DNA of 64,000 bases from Pseudofrankia inefficax (GTDB lineage Bacteria; Actinomycetota; Actinomycetes; Frankiales; Frankiaceae), in assembly GCF_000166135.1 (NCBI RefSeq), contig NC_014666.1, positions 2,170,001-2,234,000 of the forward strand, in the 5' to 3' direction. The translations under genes and the position numbers were made by a program. Position 1 is the first letter of the stretch. Each line of letters opens with the position of its first letter. The notes beneath the pieces are model-generated. The model was given only the letters and a program-made list of their open reading frames with translations. It was not told the origin of the DNA and made no database searches. Of this stretch, positions 1 through 9,019 are shown in pieces.

Positions 1-1
1 G

Positions 2-2197
2 GCGTTCGTCTACTGGCAGGTCCGGTTCGGCTGGCACTGGCCGGCCCCGCTGGCTCTCGTCGCCGTGCTCGGCGTCTTCGCGCCCGCGCTGGGGGCGCTG
101 CTGCATGTCTCGATCATGCGGGGACTTCGCGAGACCACCGAGATCACCCGGATCACGGTGACGGTCGCGTTGACCGTCGGCTCGCTGGCCCTCGCGAACT
201 GGATCTGGGACCCGACCGTGCCCCGGCGGTTCGACTACTTCTTCGGCGGTACCCACCAGGTGCGCGTGGCCGGCAGCCGGATCACCTACCACGAGCTGAT
301 CGCCCTGGTCATGGCGGTCGTGATCGCCGTCGGGCTGCGGTTCTTCTTCTACCGGACCCGCACCGGCGTCGGCATGCGCGCGGTGGTCGACGACCCGCCG
401 CTGCTGCGGCTGTCCGGCGGGCGCCCGGAGCGGCTGGCGACGCTGTCCTGGGCGCTCGGCTCGATGCTCGCGGCGCTCGCCGGAATCCTGATCACCCCGA
501 TCCTCGGCGGTTCCCTCGACCCGAACGCCCTGACCCTGCTCGTCATCGATGCCTTCGCCGCCGCGGTCTTCGGCCGGCTGCGCAGCGTGCCCCTGACGTT
601 CCTCGGCGCGGTCGTGCTGGGCCTCGCGAACAACTACGTGCTCGCCTACTTCCCCAGCGAACGGTGGACGTGGACGTCGGACTTCCGGATCTCGCTGCCG
701 ATGATCCTGCTGTTCGTCGTGCTGCTGTGGCTGCCGCAGGACCGGCTGCGCGGTGCGACGATCACCAGGGCCCGCGAACGGTTCCGCGTGCCGACCCTGC
801 GCTCGGCCGTGGCCTGGGCGGTCGTGCTGGTCGTCGTGATGTTCCTGCTCAGGGAGATCATGGCCCCGACCGTCGTCAACACGATGGTCACCGGGATGAC
901 CTTCGCGATCATCGCGCTCTCGCTGGTCCCGCTGACCGGGTACGCGGGGGAGATCAACCTGGCTCCGGTGTCCTTCGGCGCCATCGGCACGATCATCGCC
1001 TACCACTACGGCATCACCGGGCACGGCGTGGACACCCGGATGACGATCTGGGGCCTGCTGCTCGCGGCGGCGGTGTGCGCGGTCGTCGGCGCGCTCGTCG
1101 CGCTGCCCGCGCTGCGCCTGCGCGGCCTCTACCTGGCCCTGGCCACGATGGCGTTCGGGGTGTTCGTCTCGACGATGGTGGTCGCGGACACCGTGCCGAG
1201 GGTGCTGCCCCTGGTGCACACCAAGTTCTCGATCTTCCCCAACGGGACGCTCAACGTGCCGCGGCCCCGGTTCGGGCCGATCGATCTGGCCAACGGCGGC
1301 CAGTTCCTGATGGTCGTGACCGTGCTGTTCGCGGTGCTAGGCGTGCTGATGGTCGCCCTACGGCGCAGCGGTTACGGCCAGCGGCTCGTCGCACTGAAGG
1401 ACAGCCCGGCGGCCTGCGCCACGCTCGGGCAGAACCCCGTCCGCCTCAAGCTGTCGGTCTTCATGCTCTCGGCGGCGATCGCCGGCGTCGGCGGCGCGCT
1501 GATGTCGGCGGCGGTGGTGTCGGTCAGCCCGGACCGGTTCACGATCTTCGTCAGCCTCGGGCTGGTCATGACTGTGGTAGTCGCGGGTATCGGGTACGTC
1601 AGCGGAGCGCTCGCCGGTGGCCTGCTCGCCGGGGTCGGCTTCGTCGCGCTTCAGGACGTCTTCGCGAAGGTCGGCACCGACCACGCGACGCTGCACGGCC
1701 TCTTCTCCTTCCTCGGCCACTTCTCGACCGTGCTGCCCGCGTTGATCGGGGTCTCCCTGTCCCGCAACCCAACCGGCTTCGTCCACGACCTCATCGAGCG
1801 GTACGAGGTGTTCCGGCGGGCCCGGGTCATGTTCGGCGCCGGCCTGGCGGTCGAAGCCGGGCTCTACCTGCTCGCCTACACCGACACGATCAGCAACTGG
1901 TGGTTCGTCGCGCTCACCGCGTTGCTCGGGGCAGCGTGGCCACGGATCACCTCGGCGGCGCTGGACCGGCTGGCCGCGCGAGTGGCCCCGGCGGTGCCGG
2001 GTGCCTCGTCGGGCGGCGACCAGGTCCCGCTGGAGCTCGTCGGCGTCGACGTGCCGTTCACGCCGGCCCACCGCGCGCTGCTCGATCGCGCGCTCGGGCT
2101 GCCTGAACCGCCCGCGGTCACCGCCAGCCGGGCCACGCCCGCGCGGTCGGCCGCCGACGCGGGTGTCAGGTCCGCCGCCCCGGTGGCCGTGCCATGA
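2..2197 (+). CDS. Branched-chain amino-acid-type ABC permease, LivH-LivM fusion (5' partial)
   Basis: Integral membrane permease of the HAAT family (branched-chain amino acids, amides or urea). The reading frame is open to the left edge, so the N-terminus is missing; 731 residues are visible. The first ~265 visible residues are a LivH-type multi-helix half. From about nt 800 a second, LivM-type half follows, with the GYAGEINLAP and LRGLYLALATMAFG stretches typical of LivM. Most transporters encode the halves separately, so this is a fusion. After the LivM core there are extra hydrophobic helices (nt ~1830-1950) and a hydrophilic Ala/Pro tail. livG-like and livF-like ATPase genes follow 21 nt downstream in the same operon; a substrate-binding protein gene may lie upstream, outside the window. 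The substrate cannot be told from sequence. Confidence 0.9.
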   Translation, partial: AFVYWQVRFGWHWPAPLALVAVLGVFAPALGALLHVSIMRGLRETTEITRITVTVALTVGSLALANWIWDPTVPRRFDYFFGGTHQVRVAGSRITYHELIALVMAVVIAVGLRFFFYRTRTGVGMRAVVDDPPLLRLSGGRPERLATLSWALGSMLAALAGILITPILGGSLDPNALTLLVIDAFAAAVFGRLRSVPLTFLGAVVLGLANNYVLAYFPSERWTWTSDFRISLPMILLFVVLLWLPQDRLRGATITRARERFRVPTLRSAVAWAVVLVVVMFLLREIMAPTVVNTMVTGMTFAIIALSLVPLTGYAGEINLAPVSFGAIGTIIAYHYGITGHGVDTRMTIWGLLLAAAVCAVVGALVALPALRLRGLYLALATMAFGVFVSTMVVADTVPRVLPLVHTKFSIFPNGTLNVPRPRFGPIDLANGGQFLMVVTVLFAVLGVLMVALRRSGYGQRLVALKDSPAACATLGQNPVRLKLSVFMLSAAIAGVGGALMSAAVVSVSPDRFTIFVSLGLVMTVVVAGIGYVSGALAGGLLAGVGFVALQDVFAKVGTDHATLHGLFSFLGHFSTVLPALIGVSLSRNPTGFVHDLIERYEVFRRARVMFGAGLAVEAGLYLLAYTDTISNWWFVALTALLGAAWPRITSAALDRLAARVAPAVPGASSGGDQVPLELVGVDVPFTPAHRALLDRALGLPEPPAVTASRATPARSAADAGVRSAAPVAVP

Positions 2198-2218
2198 CCG
2201 TGAGAGGGGAGGCGTGCC

Positions 2219-2962
2219 GTGGCCATGCTTGAGACCGAGGCCGTCTCGGTCCGCTTCGGCGGCAATCTGGCTCTCGACGGCGTCTCGCTGTCGGTCGAGC
2301 CAGGCCGGGTCACCGGACTGATCGGACCGAACGGGGCCGGCAAGACGACGCTGTTCAACATCGTCACCGGGCTGCTCGCGCCGACCCGGGGCCGGGTGCT
2401 CGTGGACGGCGCGGACGTCACCCGGCTGCCGCCGTACCGGCGGGCGCACCGTGGCCTCGCCCGGACCTTCCAGCGCCTGGAACCGTTCGTCTCCCTGTCC
2501 GTGCGCGACAACATCAGGGTCGCCGGCCAGATCAGCAACACCTGGCGACGCGGGGGACGGGTGGACGTCGACCAGGAGGCCGGCCGCGTCATCGACCTCG
2601 TCGGGCTCGCCGAGGTCGCCGACCGGGACGTCGCCGAGTTGCCCACCGGTCAGGCCCGCCTCGTCGAGCTCGGCCGGGCCTTGATGACCAAGCCCAGGGT
2701 GCTGCTGCTGGACGAGCCGGCATCCGGCCAGACCGAGCCGGAGACGGCGGCGTTCGGTCGCCTGCTGCACCGTCTCGCCGACCAGGACGGCCTGGCGATC
2801 TGCCTGGTGGAACACGACGTCACGCTGGTCATGGGGGTCTGCACGATGATCTACGTGCTCGACTACGGCAAGGTCATCGCCGCCGGTCCACCCGAGGTGG
2901 TCCGCGCCGATCCCGCGGTGATCGACGCATACCTGGGCTCCGCGCCGACGGACCCGACATGA
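2219..2962 (+). CDS. ABC transporter ATP-binding protein, LivG-like
   Basis: Cytoplasmic ATPase of the HAAT transporter, 247 residues, close to the usual LivG length. Walker A GPNGAGKTT sits at about residues 36-44 and Walker B VLLLDEP at about 161-167. The signature loop is degenerate: LPTGQARLVEL in place of the usual LSGGQ or LPYGQQR form. A GTG start at 2219 is preceded by GGGGAGG (2206-2212) at 6 nt spacing; an in-frame ATG at 2225 is the alternative. The stop overlaps the next ATPase gene by ATGA, so the two are translationally coupled. Confidence 0.9.
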   Translation: MAMLETEAVSVRFGGNLALDGVSLSVEPGRVTGLIGPNGAGKTTLFNIVTGLLAPTRGRVLVDGADVTRLPPYRRAHRGLARTFQRLEPFVSLSVRDNIRVAGQISNTWRRGGRVDVDQEAGRVIDLVGLAEVADRDVAELPTGQARLVELGRALMTKPRVLLLDEPASGQTEPETAAFGRLLHRLADQDGLAICLVEHDVTLVMGVCTMIYVLDYGKVIAAGPPEVVRADPAVIDAYLGSAPTDPT

Positions 2963-3879
2963 CCGGGCCAGGCCCTGACGCGGCCGGCCCTGACGCGACC
3001 GGGACTGACGCGGCCGGGACGATTGCGGCTGGTGCCGGGACTGTCAGCGCTGGGATCGGTGGGTCTGGGGCTGTCACGGCTGCTGCCGGGCCTGCCAGTG
3101 CTGGGACCGGTGCGACTGGGACCGCCGCGGGGCCGCCGTTGCTGGAGCTGGTCGGCGTCTGCGCCGGGTATGGCCCGATCGAGGTGCTGCACGGGGTCGA
3201 CCTCGCGGTACCGGCGGGCTCCGTGGTCGCGCTGCTCGGGCCGAACGGCGCGGGCAAGACCACCACGCTGAACGTGTGCTGCGGGCTGCACCCGCCCTCT
3301 GCCGGGGACCTGCGCCTCGCCGGCCGGACGGTGACGGGAGCCTCGGCCGAGGCGTTGGCGCGCCTGGGGGTCTGCACCGTCCCGGAGCGCCGGGGCATCT
3401 TCCCGAACCTCACCGTCCGGGAGAACCTCTGGATGATGTCTCAGGCCCAGGCCGGGAGTCGAGGCCGGGGCCTCGGCCGGGGCCGGCCGCGTGGCTCGCG
3501 CGCCTCGTTCGCGGGCGTCGAGGAGGTCGCCTACGCGAGGTTCCCGATTCTCGGGGAACGTCGCGGGCAGCTGGCCGGCACGTTGTCCGGCGGCCAGCAA
3601 CAGATGTTGGCGCTGACCAGGGCACTCGGCACCAGCCCGGCGGTCCTGCTGCTCGACGAGCTGTCGATGGGGCTCGCCCCGCGGGTCGTACGCGAGCTGT
3701 ACGAGATCGTCGGCCGGCTCGCGGCGGACGGAATGTCGATCCTCATCGTCGAACAGTTCGCCCGCACGGTCCTGCCAATCGCCGACCGGGTGGCCGTGAT
3801 GCTCCATGGCCGGATCGTCGACGCCGGCGCACCGTCAGAGGTCGAGGCGAACCTCTCCGCCGCATACCTGGGAGCGTGA
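2959..3879 (+). CDS. ABC transporter ATP-binding protein, LivF-like, with Gly/Ala/Thr-rich N-terminal tail
   Basis: Second ATPase of the same transporter, 306 residues. Walker A GPNGAGKTTT is near residues 95-104, signature LSGGQQQ near 209 and Walker B LLLDELSMG near 231. LivF proteins are normally about 235 residues; the extra length is a ~55-residue N-terminal tail made almost only of Gly, Ala, Thr, Pro and Asp. It is encoded by imperfect short repeats of the GACGCGGCCGG kind (nt ~2975-3130). The ATG at 2959 overlaps the livG-like stop (ATGA), which supports this start. A later start near nt 3140 would give a standard-length protein and cannot be excluded. Confidence 0.88.
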   Translation: MTGPGPDAAGPDATGTDAAGTIAAGAGTVSAGIGGSGAVTAAAGPASAGTGATGTAAGPPLLELVGVCAGYGPIEVLHGVDLAVPAGSVVALLGPNGAGKTTTLNVCCGLHPPSAGDLRLAGRTVTGASAEALARLGVCTVPERRGIFPNLTVRENLWMMSQAQAGSRGRGLGRGRPRGSRASFAGVEEVAYARFPILGERRGQLAGTLSGGQQQMLALTRALGTSPAVLLLDELSMGLAPRVVRELYEIVGRLAADGMSILIVEQFARTVLPIADRVAVMLHGRIVDAGAPSEVEANLSAAYLGA

Positions 3880-3886
3880 AGAAACG

Positions 3887-4318
3887 ATGGAACAAGGCCG
3901 AGTGGACCAGTTCAGGGCCGACGTGTCGAGGCTGAAGATCCGGACCGGAGACGCGCGACGGGACGGCGTCCTGCAGGTCGTGGGCATCGTCCTGATGGCC
4001 GGCGGGATCATCGCCGACTTACTGGTCTACGAGTCCTCCCGCAACCTGAGCGACCCCCGTGACATCCAGTCGCAGATCGTCCTGGCCATCGGGCTCCTCG
4101 GGGTCACCGGTGTCGGTGGGGCGGTCTTCCTGTACGCCTCGCTGGCACGTTTCCTCCGATTCTGGCTGCTGCGCCAGGTATACGAGTCACAAAGCCAGGT
4201 CGACCAGGTGGTCGCCGCATTCCAGCCACGCGTGCATGCAGCCGCATCGACGGAGCCCTCGCCGCACCTGCCGCCGCCGGAACTCGAACCGTCGTCCAAC
4301 GCCGCCGCCGCTGGCTAA
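3887..4318 (+). CDS. Small two-helix membrane protein
   Basis: Protein of 143 residues, not assigned to a named family. A charged N-terminus (MEQGRVDQFRADVSRLKIR) is followed by a hydrophobic helix at about residues 25-46 and a second at about 68-92. The C-terminal tail is Pro/Ala/Ser-rich and hydrophilic. The ATG at 3887 lies 7 nt after the stop of the upstream ABC gene, so it is probably co-transcribed with the transporter. The ribosome binding site is weak (GAAGAAA). A role with the transporter is possible, but nothing in the sequence proves it. Confidence 0.75.
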   Translation: MEQGRVDQFRADVSRLKIRTGDARRDGVLQVVGIVLMAGGIIADLLVYESSRNLSDPRDIQSQIVLAIGLLGVTGVGGAVFLYASLARFLRFWLLRQVYESQSQVDQVVAAFQPRVHAAASTEPSPHLPPPELEPSSNAAAAG

Positions 4319-4665
4319 GCCAACCCCTCCGCGACCCCGGGCTGTCGTCGGTGGGGCTCCTCTCAGCGTGGCCTCTCACCGCGGCCTCTCAGCGTGGCAT
4401 CCCCGGCGGGGCTGCTCCCGTCGCGCACGCGATCCGCGCCGCCTCATGGCGCGGGCTTCACACCGCCCTCGGTGATGGGGCGGCCAGGAGCGCGTCGACC
4501 GCAGGAGTGCGTCGACCAGCAGTGCCGTGCCTGGCCAACGTCTGCCCGTGTCCTTGACCGGCGGTTCCGCCTTCTGGTGGCTACGAAACGGGGCCACACA
4601 CGGCGACCAGAGGGCCGAAACCGGAATCGTGGAGACTTCGGGCCGCGCGAAACTTCTCGGAGGCG
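4319..4665. other. Intergenic stretch with short direct repeats
   Basis: No convincing gene. CCTCTCAGCGTGGC occurs twice, at 4359-4372 and 4385-4398 (period 26). GTCGACC repeats around 4485-4520. The stretch separates two convergent genes, but I see no clear T-tailed hairpin. Confidence 0.5.
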
Positions 4666-6174
4666 CTAGAAGCGGCAGGGATCGTCTAGCTGAACCCGCT
4701 GGTGGGGCACCGGCTGGCGGTCGGATCGTGCCCGGATCGAGTCGGGTATGGGGGAGGCCAAGTCGCGATGGTCCTCGTTGGGGAGAAGGGCTTCCTCATC
4801 ATTGTTGTGAGTGTCGATGATGTACTTCCGGCCGACTGGGCTGGTCCAATGGAAGACGCCGGGTCGGGGCTGGTCCAAGTGCCAGTCTCCGCTGTGTTTA
4901 GCGCGGTGATGGTGTCGGCACAGAAGGCCTAGATTATCCAGCGCGGTACGGCCGCCTTCGGTGTGGGCGACGGTATGGTCGATATCGGTCTGAGCCGCGG
5001 GCATGCCGCAGCCGGGGAACACGCAGCGGCTTTGTTGGTGGCGGATGAGCCGCGCCAGTTCCGGGGTCGGGACCCTGCGTCGGCCGAGGTCGAGAACGGT
5101 GCCCGTCACGGGGTCCGTCAGGACGCGTCGCCAGCGGGCGTCGGCGGCCAACGCCCGGCCGGCCTCGCCGGGAATCGGGCCGAAGCCCACGAGCTCGGCC
5201 GGGTTGTCGTCCAGGCCTGCCAGGGTGCCAACGGAGGCGATGACCTGGAGTTCCACGGTGACGTGCTCGCGGCGGTTGCCAAGGAGCAGCGCAGCGAGCA
5301 CATCCGCGCGCCGGGCGTCGATCGAGCGGGTGTCGCCGTCGGTGCGGGCGTCGGTTCTGGCTATCTGGTTGATCCGGTCGTAGATCGCCCGGGCGTCCTC
5401 GGCGGTCAGTACGGCGGTCAGCGTTGCCATGCCGTCGTCGAGCGCCTGAATGCCGATCATGCGGTCGGCTCGCGCCCGTCGGCGGCGTTTCGCGGCGGCA
5501 TCGGGATCGAGCCGGGCGACCAGTCGGTGGATCTTCCGGCGCCACCGCGGTGGGGAAGCGAGCCGGCCGCCGGCGAGCATCGCCGCCTCGACGGTCGCTC
5601 GTTGCTCGGCGGTGAGGCACGCGGTGAGCTGGTGCAACGCGGCGAGCCGGGTGTGGTCGAGCAGACCGGCTGTCAGGTCGGCCAGCGCGGCGGGCAACTG
5701 TTCGGCGATCTCCCAGGCGGTCGCGAGCCGGCTCGACATCGTCCGTGGTGACTGCGCCAGCTCGGCCGCGAGTTCGTCGGCAGCGAACGCCGAGTATGGG
5801 TCGCCGGTCTCGTCACCCAGACCGGGCGGACGCAGTCGCGCGAGATGCACGTGCGTGCGGATGGTCACCCCTTCCAACCTGGCGCCCAGCCGCGCCAACC
5901 GGGCTGCCAGCGACAACGTCGCCGCCGGGTCACAGACAGTCAATCCGTCGAGAATGTCGTCGAACGTCGCGTCGACCGCGTCCAGCCGCCCGAGCAGTCC
6001 GATGACGATCGCGGAATCTGGCGGAGGGATGTTGCTGGACGAAGGGTCGCTTGCCGGCGGATTGCTGCTCGGAGAGACGGCAAAGGAATCGTGGGTTGAC
6101 GGGATCCCGGGGTAAATGCCGTCGGGGGACCCGCTGCGGGACGACGGCGCATGGTCGCCACGTGCTTCGAACAT
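4666..6174 (-). CDS. DUF222 protein with C-terminal HNH nuclease domain (13E12 type)
   Basis: Protein of 502 residues of the DUF222/13E12 family, abundant in actinobacteria. The first ~45 residues are Ser/Pro-rich and probably disordered. A mostly helical DUF222 region follows (about 60-370), then an HNH domain at about 385-430. The HNH part shows CVFPGC, the DIDH core, DNLGLLC and a CRHHHRAKH ending, so both metal-binding cysteine pairs and the catalytic histidine are kept. Families of this kind occur in many copies per genome and are often called putative endonucleases; the biological role is unknown. No IS ends or inverted repeats flank it. The ATG at 6174 is the longest start; shorter ones would only trim the disordered tail. 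Confidence 0.85.
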   Translation of the reverse strand: MFEARGDHAPSSRSGSPDGIYPGIPSTHDSFAVSPSSNPPASDPSSSNIPPPDSAIVIGLLGRLDAVDATFDDILDGLTVCDPAATLSLAARLARLGARLEGVTIRTHVHLARLRPPGLGDETGDPYSAFAADELAAELAQSPRTMSSRLATAWEIAEQLPAALADLTAGLLDHTRLAALHQLTACLTAEQRATVEAAMLAGGRLASPPRWRRKIHRLVARLDPDAAAKRRRRARADRMIGIQALDDGMATLTAVLTAEDARAIYDRINQIARTDARTDGDTRSIDARRADVLAALLLGNRREHVTVELQVIASVGTLAGLDDNPAELVGFGPIPGEAGRALAADARWRRVLTDPVTGTVLDLGRRRVPTPELARLIRHQQSRCVFPGCGMPAAQTDIDHTVAHTEGGRTALDNLGLLCRHHHRAKHSGDWHLDQPRPGVFHWTSPVGRKYIIDTHNNDEEALLPNEDHRDLASPIPDSIRARSDRQPVPHQRVQLDDPCRF

Positions 6175-6475
6175 GGGTTCATGATATCGCCGTGGTGGAA
6201 ATGTGCAAGCGCGGCGAACGTGGGCGCCTGACGAGTCGAATTAGGTCGGCGAAAACGCTTCAGGCAACATTTCCCGATGTTCTCTGTCGCATCAATACAT
6301 TGCGCCGCCGTGCTGAAGAATGGAATGGGAAACGATGGCGTCACCGGTCTCTCACGAGATGGACGGCCTTCGGCCAGCGATCGTCTCCCAAGGGGCGCCG
6401 GGCCCGGCGACGACCGAGGAGCGAGGTGGCGGAAACCTGCCAGATAAGCCGGGCCAGCGCCCGGATGATGGTCGC
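6175..6475. other. Divergent intergenic region of lower GC
   Basis: Lies between the divergent DUF222/HNH and DUF1203 genes and must hold promoters for both. It is visibly richer in A/T than the rest of the window around 6175-6330. A short inverted repeat AACAT-ttcccg-ATGTT lies at 6266-6281. No gene is supported. Confidence 0.45.
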
Positions 6476-6964
6476 ATGACCGTGATCGCCGCCGCCCCGG
6501 GCCCTGCCACCGTCACCTACCGCCTTCAGCCGATCGATCCTGGCGAGGCCGACCGGCTACGTGCCAGCAGCCCGGACGCACCCAGGTACACAGCGGACGT
6601 CCACCCGGGCTATCCCTGCCGGCAGTGCCTTCGGGACGCGGCCGTTGGCGAGGAGGTGGTCCTCGTGTCCCACGATCCGTTCACCACCGACAGCCCGTAC
6701 CGGTCAGCTAGCCCGATCTTTCTGCACCGCGGCGGATGCGAGCCCCCACAGGACCTGACCACCCTCCCTGCGCAGCTCACCGGCCGGCAGCTGTCGGTCC
6801 GCGCCTTCGACACGGGCGCGATGATGATCGACGCTGCTGTGATCGAAGGCACCAGCCTGGCCGCGACGCTCGACCGTTTCTTCGCCCTCGCGGCGTGCGA
6901 CCACGTTCACGTCCACAACGCGAGCCGTGGCTGCTGGGCCACCCGGGTCGGCCGCGCTCGCTGA
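6476..6964 (+). CDS. DUF1203 family protein
   Basis: Protein of 162 residues. The family pattern is clear: HPGYPCRQCLRDAAVGEEV at about 43-61, then DSPYRSASPIFLH, the LSVRAFDTGAMMIDA stretch and a VHVHNASRGCWATRV ending. DUF1203 proteins are small cytoplasmic proteins without a settled function. The ATG at 6476 was chosen because homology begins soon after it; a longer reading frame to 6320 adds low-complexity sequence. The gene stands alone. Confidence 0.82.
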   Translation: MTVIAAAPGPATVTYRLQPIDPGEADRLRASSPDAPRYTADVHPGYPCRQCLRDAAVGEEVVLVSHDPFTTDSPYRSASPIFLHRGGCEPPQDLTTLPAQLTGRQLSVRAFDTGAMMIDAAVIEGTSLAATLDRFFALAACDHVHVHNASRGCWATRVGRAR

Positions 6965-7119
6965 CCACGACGTCGCCGGAACACACTCAGCAGGCGCGGA
7001 CGGGTCACGGAGCGCACCGGGAACAGACGAGCCTGACCCGGGCCCGGCCTCGATCCGGATCGGCTCGAGCGGGCAGCGCGCCCGCCGTCGTCAGACGAGA
7101 GTCGTGCCCCCGAAACGCG

Positions 7120-7160
7120 GTCGGCCCCGCCACGTCCACCGGGGACGCGACGGGGCCGAC
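7120..7160 (-). terminator. Hairpin downstream of the E2 acyltransferase gene
   Basis: GTCGGCCCCG (7120-7129) pairs with CGGGGCCGAC (7151-7160). Inside, CGTCC (7133-7137) pairs with GGACG (7143-7147). The structure starts 19 nt past the stop of the minus-strand gene ending at 7179. There is no U-tract, as is common in actinobacteria. Confidence 0.55.
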
Positions 7161-7178
7161 AGGAGCCGGAGCCCTGGA

Positions 7179-8621
7179 TCAGAGGCCGAGTTCGGCCTCG
7201 AAGGAGCCCTCTTCGAGGCGGGCCTTCACCGTGGTCAGGAAACGGGCCGCGTCGGCGCCGTCGACGATCCGGTGGTCGTAGGTCAGCGCGAGGTAGACCG
7301 TGGAACGCACCGCGATGACCTCGCCGAGGTTCGGGTCCTCGACGACGGCCGGCCGCTTCACGACGGTCCCGGTGCCCAGGATGCCGACCTGCGGCTGGTT
7401 GAGGATCGGGGTGTCGAACAGGGCGCCGCGGCTGCCGGTGTTGGTCAGGGTGAACGTGCCGCCGCTGAGCTCGTCCGGCGAGACCTGGTTCGCGCGGGTG
7501 CGCTTGGCCAGGTCGTCGATCTTGCGGGCCATGCCGGAGAGGTTCAGGTCCCCGGCGTTGTGGATGACCGGAACGGTCAGGCCACGCTCGGTGTCCACCG
7601 CGATGCCGAGGTGCTCGACGTCGTAGTAGGTGATCGTGCCGGCGGCGGTGTCGACGCTGGAGTTCAGCACCGGGTGCTCGCGCAGCGCCTCGCAGGCGGC
7701 GATCGCGAAGAACGGCAGGAACGACAGCTTCACGCCCTCACGGGCGTAGAACGCGTCCTTCGCGTGGTTACGCAGCCTGGCGATCTTGGTGACGTCGGCC
7801 TCGACGACGGTGGTCAGCTGGGCGCTGACCTGCAGCGACTCGACCATCCGCTTGGCGATGACGGTGCGCAGCCGGGAGAGCTTCTCGGTCCTGCCGCGCA
7901 GGGCCGGAACGGGCGCGACCGGAGCCTTGGCGGCGACGGGCGCCGGCGCCGCGGCAGGGGCCGGCGCGCTGGCAACCGGCGCCGGGGCCGCGGCGGGGGC
8001 GGGAGCCGGCGCGGCGGCCGGGGCGGCCTTGGACGCGTCGACGATGTCCTGCTTGCTGATCCGGCCGCCGGGGCCGGTGCCCTTGACCGTGCCCAGGTCG
8101 ACACCCAGCTCGGCGGCCATCTTGCGGACCAGCGGGGTGACGTAACGGGCCTCGCCGTTGGACGCGGCGGTGGTCACCGGCGCGGGAGCCTGAGCGACCG
8201 GCACGGGAGCCGGCGCCGGCGCCGGCGCGGGCGGCGGAGTGACGGGCGCGGGCGGCGGAGCGGCCGCGACGGGCGCCGGCGGGGGAGTGGGAGCCGGCGG
8301 CGGCGTGGGAGCGGGAGCCGGGGCGGGCGCAGGCGCGGGAGCGGCCGCCGCGGCCAATGCCGGCGCGGCAGCGGGAGCCGCCGCACCGTCCTCGATCACC
8401 GCGAGCTCGACGCCGACCTCGACGGTCTCGTCCTCGGCGACCTTGATCGACGAGAGGACGCCGGACGCGGGCGCCGGGATCTCGGTGTCGACCTTGTCGG
8501 TGCTGACCTCAAGGAGCGGCTCGTCGGCTTCGACGTGCTCGCCCTCCTGCTTGAGCCACCGGGTGACCGTGCCCTCGGACACGCTCTCGCCCAGGCGGGG
8601 CATCGTGACGGATACAGACAT
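7179..8621 (-). CDS. sucB: Dihydrolipoamide acyltransferase (E2) of a 2-oxoacid dehydrogenase complex
   Basis: E2 core enzyme that transfers the acyl group from lipoyl-lysine to CoA. Domains in order: one lipoyl domain (1-76, lipoylated K43 in STDKVDT), a long Ala/Pro linker (~80-155), a peripheral-subunit-binding domain (about 160-195, [15 protein letters not shown]), a second Ala/Pro linker, and the catalytic domain to residue 480 with [14 protein letters not shown] near the C-terminus (His/Asp catalytic pair). AGGAGT lies just upstream of the ATG. The E3 gene lpdA lies upstream on the same strand. Actinobacterial enzymes of this type are annotated as either succinyl- or acetyl-transferases; the sequence does not settle which. 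Many relatives carry two or three lipoyl domains, but only one is seen here. Confidence 0.93.
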   Translation of the reverse strand: MSVSVTMPRLGESVSEGTVTRWLKQEGEHVEADEPLLEVSTDKVDTEIPAPASGVLSSIKVAEDETVEVGVELAVIEDGAAAPAAAPALAAAAAPAPAPAPAPAPTPPPAPTPPPAPVAAAPPPAPVTPPPAPAPAPAPVPVAQAPAPVTTAASNGEARYVTPLVRKMAAELGVDLGTVKGTGPGGRISKQDIVDASKAAPAAAPAPAPAAAPAPVASAPAPAAAPAPVAAKAPVAPVPALRGRTEKLSRLRTVIAKRMVESLQVSAQLTTVVEADVTKIARLRNHAKDAFYAREGVKLSFLPFFAIAACEALREHPVLNSSVDTAAGTITYYDVEHLGIAVDTERGLTVPVIHNAGDLNLSGMARKIDDLAKRTRANQVSPDELSGGTFTLTNTGSRGALFDTPILNQPQVGILGTGTVVKRPAVVEDPNLGEVIAVRSTVYLALTYDHRIVDGADAARFLTTVKARLEEGSFEAELGL

Positions 8622-9019
8622 TCCTGCGGGACTCCTGTGTCATCCGGGGCCGTGCGCGCGGTGGCGACCCGGGTCCGCCGGATCGGAGTGGCCGATCCGG
8701 CGGGATCCCCGGCCGCGTCGCCCGCCGCGTCGCGGCGTCGCCCCGCCCAACGGTCCGCCGACCGGGTGGTCGGCGGGCTGATGGGCGGCACGGCGCCGCG
8801 TCCGGGTGGGCGTCCGCCGGCCGGCTGGGCGCCGTGCGAACGCGTTGCCGGCACTCGGTGGACCGGGTGCCGGCGGGTGCCTGGCTGGTTGCGGGTGGTA
8901 CCTCGACCTCCCGGACCGACGGCCTCCCCGATCGGCTACGCCGATCTGACGGGGAACCGGCGCCGCTCCGGCAGGCACCCCGGCCGGGGCGGCAGCCGGT
9001 GGCCGCCGCCCCGGACCGG
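8622..9019. other. Intergenic region between lpdA and sucB with strong hairpins
   Basis: No gene is supported in these ~400 nt. CCGCCGGATCGG (8675-8686) and CCGATCCGGCGG (8692-8703) form a perfect 12-bp stem with a 5-nt loop, ending about 55 nt upstream of the sucB start. A second palindrome GATCGGC-tac-GCCGATC lies at 8930-8946, ~75 nt past the lpdA stop. These could be a terminator for lpdA and a leader structure for sucB. Confidence 0.5.

Noticed and set aside
4666-6174. DUF222/HNH gene as part of a mobile element or prophage
   Set aside because: No integrase, phage structural gene, attachment site or inverted ends nearby. The family is spread widely as single genes.
6320-6475. Longer N-terminus for the DUF1203 protein
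   Set aside because: The added 52 residues are Gly/Pro-rich, unlike the family, which begins close to the ATG at 6476.
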